Source of the DNA: CALDTK01 sp965215215
Lineage (GTDB): Bacteria > Bacteroidota > Bacteroidia > Chitinophagales > Saprospiraceae
Direction of reading: 5' to 3'
DNA length: 64,000 nucleotides
Assembly: GCA_965215215.1 (NCBI GenBank)
Contig: OZ244043.1
Coordinates: 1,984,001-2,048,000, forward strand
The position numbers and the translations under genes were made by a program. Under the pieces are notes generated by a model. That model had not been told where the DNA came from. It saw only the letters and a program-made list of their open reading frames with translations, and made no database searches. Shown here one piece after another: positions 35,007 through 46,103 of this stretch (within the stretch, counting starts at the first letter, position 1; each line of letters opens with the position of its first letter).

Positions 35007-36029
35007 CTAGCAGAAGTGGTGATCGCGACTTAGTATATCCTCAACCCTGCTCTGTGACTGTTTAATCTTCTTCCGCAGGATGTTGCAGAACGATTTGGAT
35101 GAAATCACACCGCGTCTGCCTACCGCGTCGGACTGCTGGTATACCCGCTCGAAGTGTTCCTTGAAGTAGGAGCAAGTCTCGGCTTCCGCTGAATATAGGT
35201 AGTGTGGGTTGTCAAAGGTTAGGCAAAACCGTTCGTCGTCCAGATTGCGCAGCGCGAAGAGACTGCTCGTGCTGTAGAGCGAGTTGATCCTGAGCTCGAA
35301 GGTTCCGCCATTCGCTTTTTTCTTGTGTTGAATGGCATCGCTCGTAGTAGCGACGACGCGTTGCAGAGCGTCGAATACCCTATCGGCATCTTTGCGTTCA
35401 ATGCCACGTGCGCGCGCGATCCGTAGGAGTTGGGCCAAGACCGTCATGAGCGGTTCGGGACCCCAGACTTCGGTCGACGCAACGCTCGTATACTCCGCGG
35501 CGACTTCGCCTACCCCTTCGATAAAGTCCCTCCGCTCATCTAGTACGCCATTTAGGTCAAAGGGCATCTCGCGATCGTGGTTGTGGGTCGCTTCAAAATA
35601 GTAAAGCTTGAGCGCCGCGAGTTCGGGCTGCGAAAACAGATGGAAAACGGGGATGTCTGACGAAGAAACCACGATGTCCGTGAAGGCCGGATCGAGGGCC
35701 TTCGTGAAGTGATTGACGAGCGCTCGGAGGTTGCCTACGTACGACCGACTGTCGAATAGCGTTCCCGGACGTTGTCCGAGGGTGAGGCGGAATGTCGATC
35801 TTCCTTCGACATCGGTAGTCAATCCGAATCGCTCGGAGAGCAGGGCAAAGTGAAAAGCCGAGAACGCCGCTTCCCCGCGTCTTCGCATGTAGTAGGCGTT
35901 CGGGGATAGGTCGAGAGAGGCCGCGATCTCAGATGCATCTAAATGATCGGTCGCTGTACGGAGCTGTTCCAGCCAGCGCTCTTTAAATTCTTGTTCGGAG
36001 ATCGGGGCAGGGTAGAGACGGTGGGGCAC
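35007..36029 (-). CDS. HTH regulator of cassette B
   Basis: The 340-residue paralogue of the regulator at 5092-6132 has an N-terminal HTH (about 32-70, IAASLDLSPNAYYMRRRGE), then VVSSSDIPVFHLFSQPELAAL, EVWGPEPL and a basic C-terminal helix (LRKKIKQSQSRVEDIL). Here it is codirectional with, not divergent from, the cassette genes. It appears intact although two cassette genes are broken. The C-terminal domain is unknown to me. Confidence 0.7.
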   Translation of the reverse strand: MPHRLYPAPISEQEFKERWLEQLRTATDHLDASEIAASLDLSPNAYYMRRRGEAAFSAFHFALLSERFGLTTDVEGRSTFRLTLGQRPGTLFDSRSYVGNLRALVNHFTKALDPAFTDIVVSSSDIPVFHLFSQPELAALKLYYFEATHNHDREMPFDLNGVLDERRDFIEGVGEVAAEYTSVASTEVWGPEPLMTVLAQLLRIARARGIERKDADRVFDALQRVVATTSDAIQHKKKANGGTFELRINSLYSTSSLFALRNLDDERFCLTFDNPHYLYSAEAETCSYFKEHFERVYQQSDAVGRRGVISSKSFCNILRKKIKQSQSRVEDILSRDHHFC

Positions 36030-36185
36030 TTCGGGGAAAGTTTATCGAGATCGGGAAAGTAGCGTACGCGATGCCCTGTTAGGGGTGTGCTTATCGAGCA
36101 TTCCTATTTCCGAAACGGATCCTGGACTGGGCTCGCTGCCAATACCCCGTCGGGGGGATGGCATTTCGAATCGGAACCGTACTAG

Positions 36186-36393
36186 CCCGGGTAAACTAGG
36201 TTTTGAGAGTCGCCGCTACACGGCTCTCGTGGAGCGGGGTGTACGGAGGCACCGGCTAGGGTCGTCCGCGGTGGGTACCGCCGATTCCAAAAAACATAGG
36301 CCCGGGTTGACCCGGGTTGTGATGGGTGTGCCCGGTGGTGGGATGCCCGCGGGCGCCATACCGCCGCGCAAGATCAAACCAACCCCGAACGCA
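36186..36393. repeat. ~200-bp direct repeat R2, right flank of cassette B
   Basis: This copy matches R1 (30598-30800) in the same orientation. Its end runs ~20 bp into the last codons of the helicase gene. It also holds CCCGGGTT twice (36301-36318). It fills the gap between the regulator start and the helicase end; no gene is seen. Confidence 0.7.
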
Positions 36394-38332
36394 TATAATC
36401 AAAAGCACTCTCGTAGCTCCCCTCCCGCTCCACGTAATCGAGGAAGGCGCCGTAAAACGGATCACTCCCAATCGTAGCCGAATCGCCGACCACAACGAGC
36501 TGCAATTTGGCGCGCGTCATCGCCACGTTCATGCGGCGGTAGTCGCGCAGGAAGCCGATGTCGCCGCCGGGGTTGGTGCGCACCAGGCTCACGATCACCC
36601 AGTCGCGCTCCTGGCCCTGGAAACCGTCGACGGTGTGCACGACGATGTCGAGCGCGCTGAGTAGGGGATCGGCCTTGACCTCGGCACGCAGCTGCTCCAC
36701 CTGCTCGCGGTATGGGGAGATGAGGGCGATCGAGGGCCAGGCGGGGAGCTCGGAGGTCGTGGTTTCCGATTCTGAATCCGGCTTCAGCTCGAGAGAGAAT
36801 CGATCTTTGTACTGGTGGAGGTACGTAACCACCAGCAACCGCTCATCCGAGTTGTACCGACTTTTCGTCTCCGGATTGCGCTGCTCCTCGAAGCCGGCCC
36901 CGGAGGTATCGATGAAACGCACGGCCGGCTCGTCGGGGATGGGTAGGCCTCGATCCACCACCGCCTCCGCGGCCACGAGCTGGCCGCCGTAAAAGTAGTC
37001 GTTCGAAAAGCCCATGATCGCCGCGTGCATGCGGTACTGCACGGTGAGTAGGGCGGCGGATTCGGGGTAGCGGGGAAGGAGGCGCTCCATCATCGTCACG
37101 CCCAGGCCCTCACGCTCCGCCCGGCGACTCTTCACCGTCGGCGGCAGCTGAAAAGGATCGCCCGCCATGACGAGTCGCCGCGCGCGCTGCATCGCGATCC
37201 AGACGGCTGGTTCGAGGGCCTGCGCGGCCTCGTCGACGACGACGGTCTTGAAGGTCCGGTCGCGCATGAAGCTGGCACCCGCTCCGGCGAGGGTGCAGCA
37301 CACGACCTGGGCGCCGTCGAGGACTTCCCCGAGGATGCGGTCTTCGAGCTGGCGCGCCCACCCGTCGAGCTCGCCGGCCTGCTTGAAGAGGTGACCGCGT
37401 TCGCGGCGGTCGTGCGCCGAGAACTTGCGTTTGTGGCGCTGGCCCTGTTTGCGCAGCTCCGTCGCCTCGAGCTTGATGCGGCGGATCTGCTTGTGCTCCG
37501 GGTGCTCGGTGACCTGTTGATCGAGGGTGAGGCGGAGCAACTCCTCGTTGACGCGCGAGATGTGGCCGGTGCGCACCACTTGGAGCCCGATCGCGTCGAG
37601 GCGCTCGGCGAGTAGATCCACGGCTACGTTGCTCGGCGCGCAGACGAGCACCTGCCTTTCCTGCTCCACGATCCGGCGGATGGCGGCCACGAGGGTGGTG
37701 GTTTTGCCCGTGCCGGGCGGACCGTGGACGATGGCCAGATCGGCGGCCGACTCAATGAGGGCGATGGCGGCGCGCTGACTTTCGTTGAGGCCAACCACCT
37801 CCGGCAGCCCGTCGAAACGCCGGAAGGCCGGGGCCTGCCGCCCGGTGAGGATGCCGACGAGCTCCCCCTGCCGCCCTTTCGCCCGTTGAGCCCGCTCGAG
37901 GGCGAGGCGCATCTCCTTGTAGGAGTTCTCGTCGAACTCCAGGTCTACCCCCTGCCCCCGCACGTCGGACCAGCTCGGTAGGCGGCGGCCACCGAGCACG
38001 ATCATCATTTCGGTATCCTTGATCCAGTGGACTACTCCGCTCACCTCGGGGCGCTCGACGCCGGGTACGGTGGAGTAGTAGCGGACCGGACTGCCACTTT
38101 TAATCGAGGAGTCGCGCCGCCTGCCTGCCGGCCGCTCCAACACGACGAAGGCGCGCTCGCCAACCACGAAGCCGGTTTTGATTACCTCTACCGGCGACCA
38201 GGTAAAGCCTCGCCGCACGCGCTCCTTGAGGTCGAGCCGCTGGATCTCCTCGCGGAAGCGGGTGCGGTCGGCCTCCAGCTCGATGTCGAGGAGGGCGTGG
38301 AGGTGCTCGAGGAGGTCTTCGGGTTTGGGCAT
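36374..38332 (-). CDS. Superfamily 1 helicase, IGHMBP2/SMUBP2-like
   Basis: The 652-residue helicase has Walker A VHGPPGTGKTTTLVAAI (about 205-221), the Q-like LNESQRAAIALIES before it, motif II VVDEAAQALEPAVW, motif III GDPFQLPPTVKS, motif IV/V TVQYRMHAAIM and VHTVDGFQGQERDWVIVSLVR, and motif VI NVAMTRAKLQLVVVGD. It belongs to the UPF1-like SF1B group, acting 5'-3' on RNA/DNA. ATG 38332 (MPKPEDLLEHL) is chosen since an upstream reading would cross an inverted repeat. Confidence 0.92.
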   Translation of the reverse strand: MPKPEDLLEHLHALLDIELEADRTRFREEIQRLDLKERVRRGFTWSPVEVIKTGFVVGERAFVVLERPAGRRRDSSIKSGSPVRYYSTVPGVERPEVSGVVHWIKDTEMMIVLGGRRLPSWSDVRGQGVDLEFDENSYKEMRLALERAQRAKGRQGELVGILTGRQAPAFRRFDGLPEVVGLNESQRAAIALIESAADLAIVHGPPGTGKTTTLVAAIRRIVEQERQVLVCAPSNVAVDLLAERLDAIGLQVVRTGHISRVNEELLRLTLDQQVTEHPEHKQIRRIKLEATELRKQGQRHKRKFSAHDRRERGHLFKQAGELDGWARQLEDRILGEVLDGAQVVCCTLAGAGASFMRDRTFKTVVVDEAAQALEPAVWIAMQRARRLVMAGDPFQLPPTVKSRRAEREGLGVTMMERLLPRYPESAALLTVQYRMHAAIMGFSNDYFYGGQLVAAEAVVDRGLPIPDEPAVRFIDTSGAGFEEQRNPETKSRYNSDERLLVVTYLHQYKDRFSLELKPDSESETTTSELPAWPSIALISPYREQVEQLRAEVKADPLLSALDIVVHTVDGFQGQERDWVIVSLVRTNPGGDIGFLRDYRRMNVAMTRAKLQLVVVGDSATIGSDPFYGAFLDYVEREGSYESAFDYMRSGLV

Positions 38333-38375
38333 GCTGCTGGGCAAATAACGGGTGGGGGGGATTTGTTGCTTGTTT

Positions 38376-38458
38376 CTCGCGGAGACGCGGAGGCCACGCG
38401 GCGCACGCGGGGGCAGTGCGCCATACCGGCCTCCGCGAATCCTCCGCGTCGCCGCGAG
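38376..38458. repeat. Long nested inverted repeat
   Basis: 18-bp arms CTCGCGGAGACGCGGAGG and CCTCCGCGTCGCCGCGAG pair with one mismatch. Inside, GGCGCA / TGCGCC and GGAGGCC / GGCCTCC give further stems. It lies between the divergent helicase and nucleoid-associated protein genes. A large cruciform, bidirectional regulatory element or dispersed intergenic repeat is possible. Confidence 0.7.
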
Positions 38459-38519
38459 AACCCCAATCCCTCCGAGAACCCAAGCCGTACCATTGTACCC
38501 TCCCCCTGCAGAACCCCCC

Positions 38520-39530
38520 ATGAACCTTACCCAAGCCATCGTCCACGAGGTCGTCAAGGAGTCGGGCCAGAGCACGGCCGAAGCGCACTACGCCGAAGCG
38601 CTACTCCCCATCGACGACGCCCTCGTGGCCCTCGTGCAGAAGCTCGACCGCAGTTTTGCGGGCACGCGACTCGTCAACGCGCGTTTTGACGAAAGTCCAG
38701 GCAAACTCTTCCCCCAGCAGTTTGGCGATTACGCGAATGGCTCCCCCTCTGATGCGGGCTTTCTTGACTACTCCCGCGAGGTCGTTGGACATTTAGAGAC
38801 GGTGATCCAGGGTAAATCCGGCGCGAAAGGCGGCTACCTCCTGCTCTGCGCCTACGACGATGCCGAGGGCCACCGCCACGCCATTTTTCTGCTCCGCAAC
38901 ACCGTCGGGCGCATCTTCCGTCGCGAGGGCGGTCGATTTTCGATCGAGCCGGTGGTCCACCTCGACACCGATCAGCTCGCCATGGCCTGCCGCATCGACG
39001 TGGGCCGCTTCCGCAAAAACGCGTCGAGCTACCTCGAGCTCACCCACCGCACGGAGTCGGAGGTGTCGGCGTATTTCCGCGACTGGATCGCGGCCGAAGA
39101 AACGCAGAGCGCGCGTGCCCTGACCGCGGGCCTGCACGACGTACTCGCCACCATCGAGCTGCCTGTAGATGCGGAAACCGGCGAGCAGGCGAGTCGCGCC
39201 GCCACCTTCGAGCGCGCCTACGAGCACGTGCGCGCCAACCCGAGCAAGGTGGTCGACGTCCACGAGCTGTCGGCGGAGCTGTACGGGAGTCCGGCGCGCC
39301 TCCAGGAGCACGCCCGCGACCAGGGCATCGAGCTCGACGACGAGTTTCGGGCGGCGCCGGCGAGCCTGCGGGAGTTCGTGACCATGCGCGCCGCCGCCGA
39401 GGGTTTGGATCTGCGCTTTCCGCGCGCGGCCCTCGAGGATGGCGTGATGTACATCGAGGGGGAGGGGGAGCGGATGCGGGTGGTGATCGAGAGTCCGGAG
39501 CTGGCGGCGGCGATCTTGGGGCAGGGATAA
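38520..39530 (+). CDS. Nucleoid-associated protein, NdpA/YejK family
   Basis: The 336-residue protein has the PF04245 pattern. It begins LTQAIVHEVVKESG and carries GGYLLLCAYDD near 100, LDTDQLAMACRIDVGRF near 145, YFRDWIAAEET near 180 and a conserved C-terminus (GVMYIEGEGERMRVVIESPEL). It associates with the nucleoid and binds DNA in enterobacterial homologues. ATG 38520 is the family start. Minihairpins lie at 38683-38697 (GAC-GAAA-GTC) and 39006-39020. Confidence 0.88.
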   Translation: MNLTQAIVHEVVKESGQSTAEAHYAEALLPIDDALVALVQKLDRSFAGTRLVNARFDESPGKLFPQQFGDYANGSPSDAGFLDYSREVVGHLETVIQGKSGAKGGYLLLCAYDDAEGHRHAIFLLRNTVGRIFRREGGRFSIEPVVHLDTDQLAMACRIDVGRFRKNASSYLELTHRTESEVSAYFRDWIAAEETQSARALTAGLHDVLATIELPVDAETGEQASRAATFERAYEHVRANPSKVVDVHELSAELYGSPARLQEHARDQGIELDDEFRAAPASLREFVTMRAAAEGLDLRFPRAALEDGVMYIEGEGERMRVVIESPELAAAILGQG

Positions 39531-39581
39531 GCATGTAGCGCGCGCTCGTCGGAGGGGAAGAGGCTACATTCAGTCTATATA

Positions 39582-39644
39582 TGACACTATGTCAAGTTTT
39601 AGTGAAAGCGACCTGACAAAACGCCGATGGCCGTTCGGCAAAAC
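39582..39644. promoter_or_regulatory. clpB upstream region: palindrome and minihairpin variants
   Basis: TGACA-CTA-TGTCA (39582-39594) is a perfect inverted repeat next to TATATATG. It is followed by a weak GTTTT-GNRA copy (39596-39610, AGT-GAAA-GCG) and a copy with a GAAC loop (39630-39644, GCC stem, minus). Heat-shock or repressor control of clpB is plausible. No known HrcA/CIRCE site is recognised. Confidence 0.5.
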
Positions 39645-39710
39645 ACGCCACCCAGACGCACAATTCCCCCCGGTACACAGATTGATGTGGTACCATCAAA
39701 TCAATTTAGC

Positions 39711-42443
<2,733 letters not shown>

Positions 42444-42578
42444 GATCTGCTGCGTGACCATCGGGGCTGGCCGAGACAAGGCTAGCCAACTTGACGTCAG
42501 AAGCGGATGCCCATCCCCGGGCCTACAGTTGACCTTCCTTCCTGAGCTGCCGCACGGAGGATTCAGCGGAGTTCTATA

Positions 42579-42604
42579 GCCCTCCGCGCACGTGCGCGGA
42601 GGGC
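42579..42604. terminator. Perfect palindrome, terminator of clpB
   Basis: A 26-bp perfect palindrome (13-bp arms beginning GCCCTCCGCGCAC) lies 135 bp after the clpB stop. It is the likely terminator. Confidence 0.75.
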
Positions 42605-42706
42605 TTCGAGATCTTCCGCCTCCGTCGCTCCCGATTTAAGCCGGAGGGCCTTGTGTAAGGCCGGATCGGAGTATATGGTATAACGATTCGGGGTTGCGTC
42701 GGACGT

Positions 42707-42740
42707 GATACGTGTTAGCGTTACAGCACTAACACGTATC
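42707..42740. terminator. Inverted repeat before the GH9 gene end
   Basis: A 12-bp perfect stem GATACGTGTTAG / CTAACACGTATC with a 10-nt loop lies 14 bp beyond the convergent GH9 stop. It probably terminates the cellulase transcript. The rest of 42444-42753 holds no gene. Confidence 0.7.
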
Positions 42741-42753
42741 CGTGTCCCAGTCC

Positions 42754-45720
42754 TTACCGAACCCGCCGCACCTCCCGGGTCACCCCGTCCGCACGCACGT
42801 AGTAAATCCCGATCGGCAACCCGGCCAACGAAAGCTCCGTCGTCCCCGTGGGGTAGGCGATTACCCGCCGGCCCGAAGCATCGAACACCTCGACGGGGCC
42901 CTCGGCTTCGCCCACCACGCGCGCTACATCGCGCGTGGCCGACGGCTCGAGCGTCCAGACTTCACTTACCATCCCCGCGGCCGGGACCGCGAGCGTCTGC
43001 GTGGTGGTCGATTGCCCGTCGAGGTCGGTTTGCCGAATGCGGTAGTAGGTCTCCTCGAGCGGGGCCGCGAAGTCGGTCCACGCGTAGTCCGACGGCCCCG
43101 CCGCCGGGACCTCGGCGATGCTCGTCCAGGCCGACGCATCCCCGCTCCGTTCCACGGTGAAGCCGGCGTTGTCGACCTCGGTCGCGGTCGTCCACTCCAC
43201 TTCGACTTGCGTGGCGACCTCGCCGCTCCGCACCGCCGACGCGCTCACGAAGGTGACCGGGAGCGGGTCAGTCACGTCCGGCGCGGTCAACGCGTACAGG
43301 TAGCCGTACGTTAGGTAAGCGGAGGAGAGCGTCTGGTGCACGGTGTATTCCGCGGTGGTGGGCGCCTGCCGCTGGTCGAACCACAGTTCGTGCGCCGGCC
43401 ACTCGTTTTCGTTCGCGGGGTAGATGTACTGCAGTGGCCAGGCGAAATTGAAGACTCCGTTGACCGGTGCGAATTTGAACACCTGCGCTACCGGACCGTA
43501 GGGTACCATCCCCGGTCGGGGCGTTTCCCCGCCGAGCACCCAGGCGTCGAGCGCGAGTATCTCCGACGGACCTTGCTCGCCAACGCCCGTGATCCACACG
43601 TAGTTGAGGGGGTTGTTGCCGAGGAAATAATCCGCGGTCGAGTACAGCGCCGCCGCGTACGCCGCTTCGTTTTCCGGATCGAGGCGGGAGGCAAAGTAAT
43701 GGAGCAGGATACCGGGCTGGACCTGGGGCGACGACGACTGGCCGACGACGATAGGGAAGAAGTACAGTCCACCCCAGCGCGCGGCCCGGGAGTCGCGGAA
43801 GCTCACGAGGTAGTCGCGCCCGTCTTGCACCAGGCGGGCGGTCACCTTCTCGACCGTCGCCGGGGCACTCTCGGGCCGCTCGAAGGCTGCGGCGCGGTAG
43901 GCGGCCAGCCCGAAGGAGCGCTCGAGGGTAACGTCGGCCGCCGCGACCACGTCGAAGTCCGCGGACGTCACCGTCTCGTACCGCTCCTCACCCGTGAGGC
44001 GGTACAAGTTCGCCGCCCCGAAAAAACGTGCGTGGACGAAGGGCGTCAAGCCGAACGATAAGGTGTTGTCGGCGGGGAGCGTATTCTGCTCCGCCCAGTC
44101 GTACGCCGACACGGCCTCCGCGGCCCAGTCGACTCCCTCCGGATCGGTGAGTCCGTAGCGATCCAACAGCACCGCCACGTGTGCCGCCAGCCCGGCGTAC
44201 TTGTAGGTGATCATCGGGTCCTCCCCGCTCACGATCCAGTCGCGGTCGATGTCCTCCCAACTGCCGCGCAGCGTCCCCTCCGGCGAGCTGTCCCCGCCGT
44301 ACAGATCGCCGAATACGCGTCCCCCACCGACGCCGCCGGTCCCGTAACCTTTCGCGATCAGCTCCGCGCGTAAGCGCTGCTGAAACCGAAGGTTCCAGAG
44401 CGCCTCGTCGAGTACGTCCGGGAGTCCGTTGCCCTGCTCGGGCAGGCTGAGCTGTCCGTCCGCCCACTTCGACGCGGTCGTTTCGTAGAGCCACAGCAGG
44501 TGCGCCGACACGTTGGTGTGGAGGTAGTAGCTGTCCCAGTCGCCGGCATCCTGGTACCAGCCCCAGGCCTCGAGCGGACCGAGGATGGCGGCGTCGATCT
44601 CCTCGAACTGACCTCTGGGGTTGTCGACATTCTCGTAGTCGATCGCGCGCACGGTCGAGTACTTCAGCCTTCCGGCAAAACCGGGGGTCACGCCCACGCG
44701 GTGGGGCGCCGGACGCGGCTGCGAGGTGTAGGGCGCCGTCGTGGCGATCCCGCTGCGCTGTTGGTACATCCCCTCCACGAGCGCGGTGAACGGCTCGAGG
44801 TACACGTCTTCGGCGACGGCGAAAGGGAACGAACAGCCGACCCCGTCTACGCAGAGTCGGTACTCCCCCTCGGTGGAGAAGCTCGAGAAATCACACTCCC
44901 AGCTCGGGGCCTGCAGCATATTGCCGAAGGGGGCCGCCTGCCCCTTCGCGGCGAGCTCCTGGTTGTCGAGCGGTTTGCGGAAGGCTACCGTGCCGGTGAA
45001 AGCGTCCTCGCCCGTTGCCTCGTTCACGAGCCGGAAGGTGCGCGGCGTTTCGGGGCCGCCGTTTTCCGGCAGGGGGTCGACGAGCAAGCCCGCCCCGTCG
45101 CCGAGCCAGTGGTACACGTAGCCAAACTTCTCCCCGGCCGTCGGTACGTAACCGACTTGGTTGGCGTGCACGGCCTCCGAGCGGTTCGTCCGCTCATCGT
45201 ACGTAAACGTCTGCGCGGGTACGCCCGGCAAGCTGGGGGTAACGGTGTAGGAGTCGCCGCTGCGCAATGGGCTCGGCAAACGGAGGTAGAGGTTGTGCTC
45301 GGTCGCCTGGTCGGGGCGATCGTTGATGCAGGTGTTATCGAAGTTTGGATCTGGATCCGGGATAAACCTATCGCAGAAGGCGGCGAACTCCGTGGGCTTC
45401 GATTTGCGGTTTACCGCACTCGGGGCCTGCGGCGTGGCGTAGGCCGGGTCGTCGGTGCTCGCGATGGTGTACGCCGAGGCCGACGACGCGGCCGCTCCGT
45501 CGAGCGGGTCGACGTAGATCACGTCCTCGTCGGGGCGCTGCCCTTCGCCGTGGTGCACCACGTAGCCCTCGTCGATGCGCAGGAGGAGGATATCGTCGGT
45601 AAGCGCCGAGAGCTCGAAGGTGCGCGGCGCTTCCGGGGTTTGCGCGATGGAGGTAAACGGGAGAAGCGATACCGTGGCGGCAAAAATGCAGCACACGGCG
45701 GTAGTAGACTTACCTTTCAT
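42754..45720 (-). CDS. GH9 cellulase with N-terminal Ig domain and T9SS tail
   Basis: The 988-residue secreted enzyme has a signal peptide (IFAATVSLLPFTSIAQ), a cellulase N-terminal Ig-like domain (about 170-285, with HANQVGYVP) and a GH9 (alpha/alpha)6 barrel (about 310-840). The catalytic Asp pair is in WYQDAGDWDSYY. GNNPLNYVWITGVGEQGPSE is the usual C-terminal substrate motif, and the acid Glu is probable in TTAEYTVHQT. The tail is a fibronectin-like module and a T9SS type A domain (VEVFDASGRRVIAY, LPIGIYYVRA). It should act on cellulose with the two GH5 enzymes. Confidence 0.93.
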   Translation of the reverse strand: MKGKSTTAVCCIFAATVSLLPFTSIAQTPEAPRTFELSALTDDILLLRIDEGYVVHHGEGQRPDEDVIYVDPLDGAAASSASAYTIASTDDPAYATPQAPSAVNRKSKPTEFAAFCDRFIPDPDPNFDNTCINDRPDQATEHNLYLRLPSPLRSGDSYTVTPSLPGVPAQTFTYDERTNRSEAVHANQVGYVPTAGEKFGYVYHWLGDGAGLLVDPLPENGGPETPRTFRLVNEATGEDAFTGTVAFRKPLDNQELAAKGQAAPFGNMLQAPSWECDFSSFSTEGEYRLCVDGVGCSFPFAVAEDVYLEPFTALVEGMYQQRSGIATTAPYTSQPRPAPHRVGVTPGFAGRLKYSTVRAIDYENVDNPRGQFEEIDAAILGPLEAWGWYQDAGDWDSYYLHTNVSAHLLWLYETTASKWADGQLSLPEQGNGLPDVLDEALWNLRFQQRLRAELIAKGYGTGGVGGGRVFGDLYGGDSSPEGTLRGSWEDIDRDWIVSGEDPMITYKYAGLAAHVAVLLDRYGLTDPEGVDWAAEAVSAYDWAEQNTLPADNTLSFGLTPFVHARFFGAANLYRLTGEERYETVTSADFDVVAAADVTLERSFGLAAYRAAAFERPESAPATVEKVTARLVQDGRDYLVSFRDSRAARWGGLYFFPIVVGQSSSPQVQPGILLHYFASRLDPENEAAYAAALYSTADYFLGNNPLNYVWITGVGEQGPSEILALDAWVLGGETPRPGMVPYGPVAQVFKFAPVNGVFNFAWPLQYIYPANENEWPAHELWFDQRQAPTTAEYTVHQTLSSAYLTYGYLYALTAPDVTDPLPVTFVSASAVRSGEVATQVEVEWTTATEVDNAGFTVERSGDASAWTSIAEVPAAGPSDYAWTDFAAPLEETYYRIRQTDLDGQSTTTQTLAVPAAGMVSEVWTLEPSATRDVARVVGEAEGPVEVFDASGRRVIAYPTGTTELSLAGLPIGIYYVRADGVTREVRRVR
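44667..44681 (-). repeat. GTTTT-GNRA minihairpin in GH9 gene
   Basis: GCCTTCCGGCAAAAC reads GTTTT-GCC-GGAA-GGC on the minus strand. The GCC/GGC stem is the complement-swapped version of the common GGC/GCC stem. Confidence 0.8.
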
Positions 45721-45870
45721 CAGAACACATTTATTTAAAGGGAAGGATTGCGAGACTTACGCACCCCTTACATAACTATTATAGGGTAAGGTTGCGTAGC
45801 GGGAAGAAGATTGTTTCATCCCACGGATAGGTAGTCGACCTGCCCGGCACCCGGTTCCCCGGCGGGTCGA

Positions 45871-45885
45871 GTTTTCGCGAAAGCG
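45871..45885 (+). repeat. GTTTT-GNRA minihairpin (intergenic)
   Basis: GTTTTCGCGAAAGCG has stem CGC/GCG with a GAAA loop, in the gap between the GH9 gene start and the small membrane ORF. The rest of 45721-45914 shows an AT-richer putative promoter for the GH9 gene. Confidence 0.8.
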
Positions 45886-45914
45886 GTACGCACTGCACCT
45901 GATCCAGCGGAAGG

Positions 45915-46034
45915 CTACCGCACGCCGGCTTTATTCTGAGCGGCCAGGTAACCGGTTACGGCAGACCAAATAATCCCTACCGTCCAGTACAGCGGAAACC
46001 TGAACAGGGTGTACAGCACCTCGTGGCCGTCCAT
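45915..46034 (-). CDS. Small putative membrane protein
   Basis: A 39-residue frame starts at ATG 46034 (an alternative start at 46103 overlaps the neighbour's end). It contains one hydrophobic stretch (YTLFRFPLYWTVGIIWSAV) and a short polar tail. It is not recognised. It lies directly downstream of the acidic lipoprotein gene. Confidence 0.35.
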   Translation of the reverse strand: MDGHEVLYTLFRFPLYWTVGIIWSAVTGYLAAQNKAGVR

Positions 46035-46103
46035 TATCCCAACGGCGGACTCTACGCGTTTCAATTCGACCCGGTCCAAGCTTGACCACCGACGACGGAC
46101 CAC

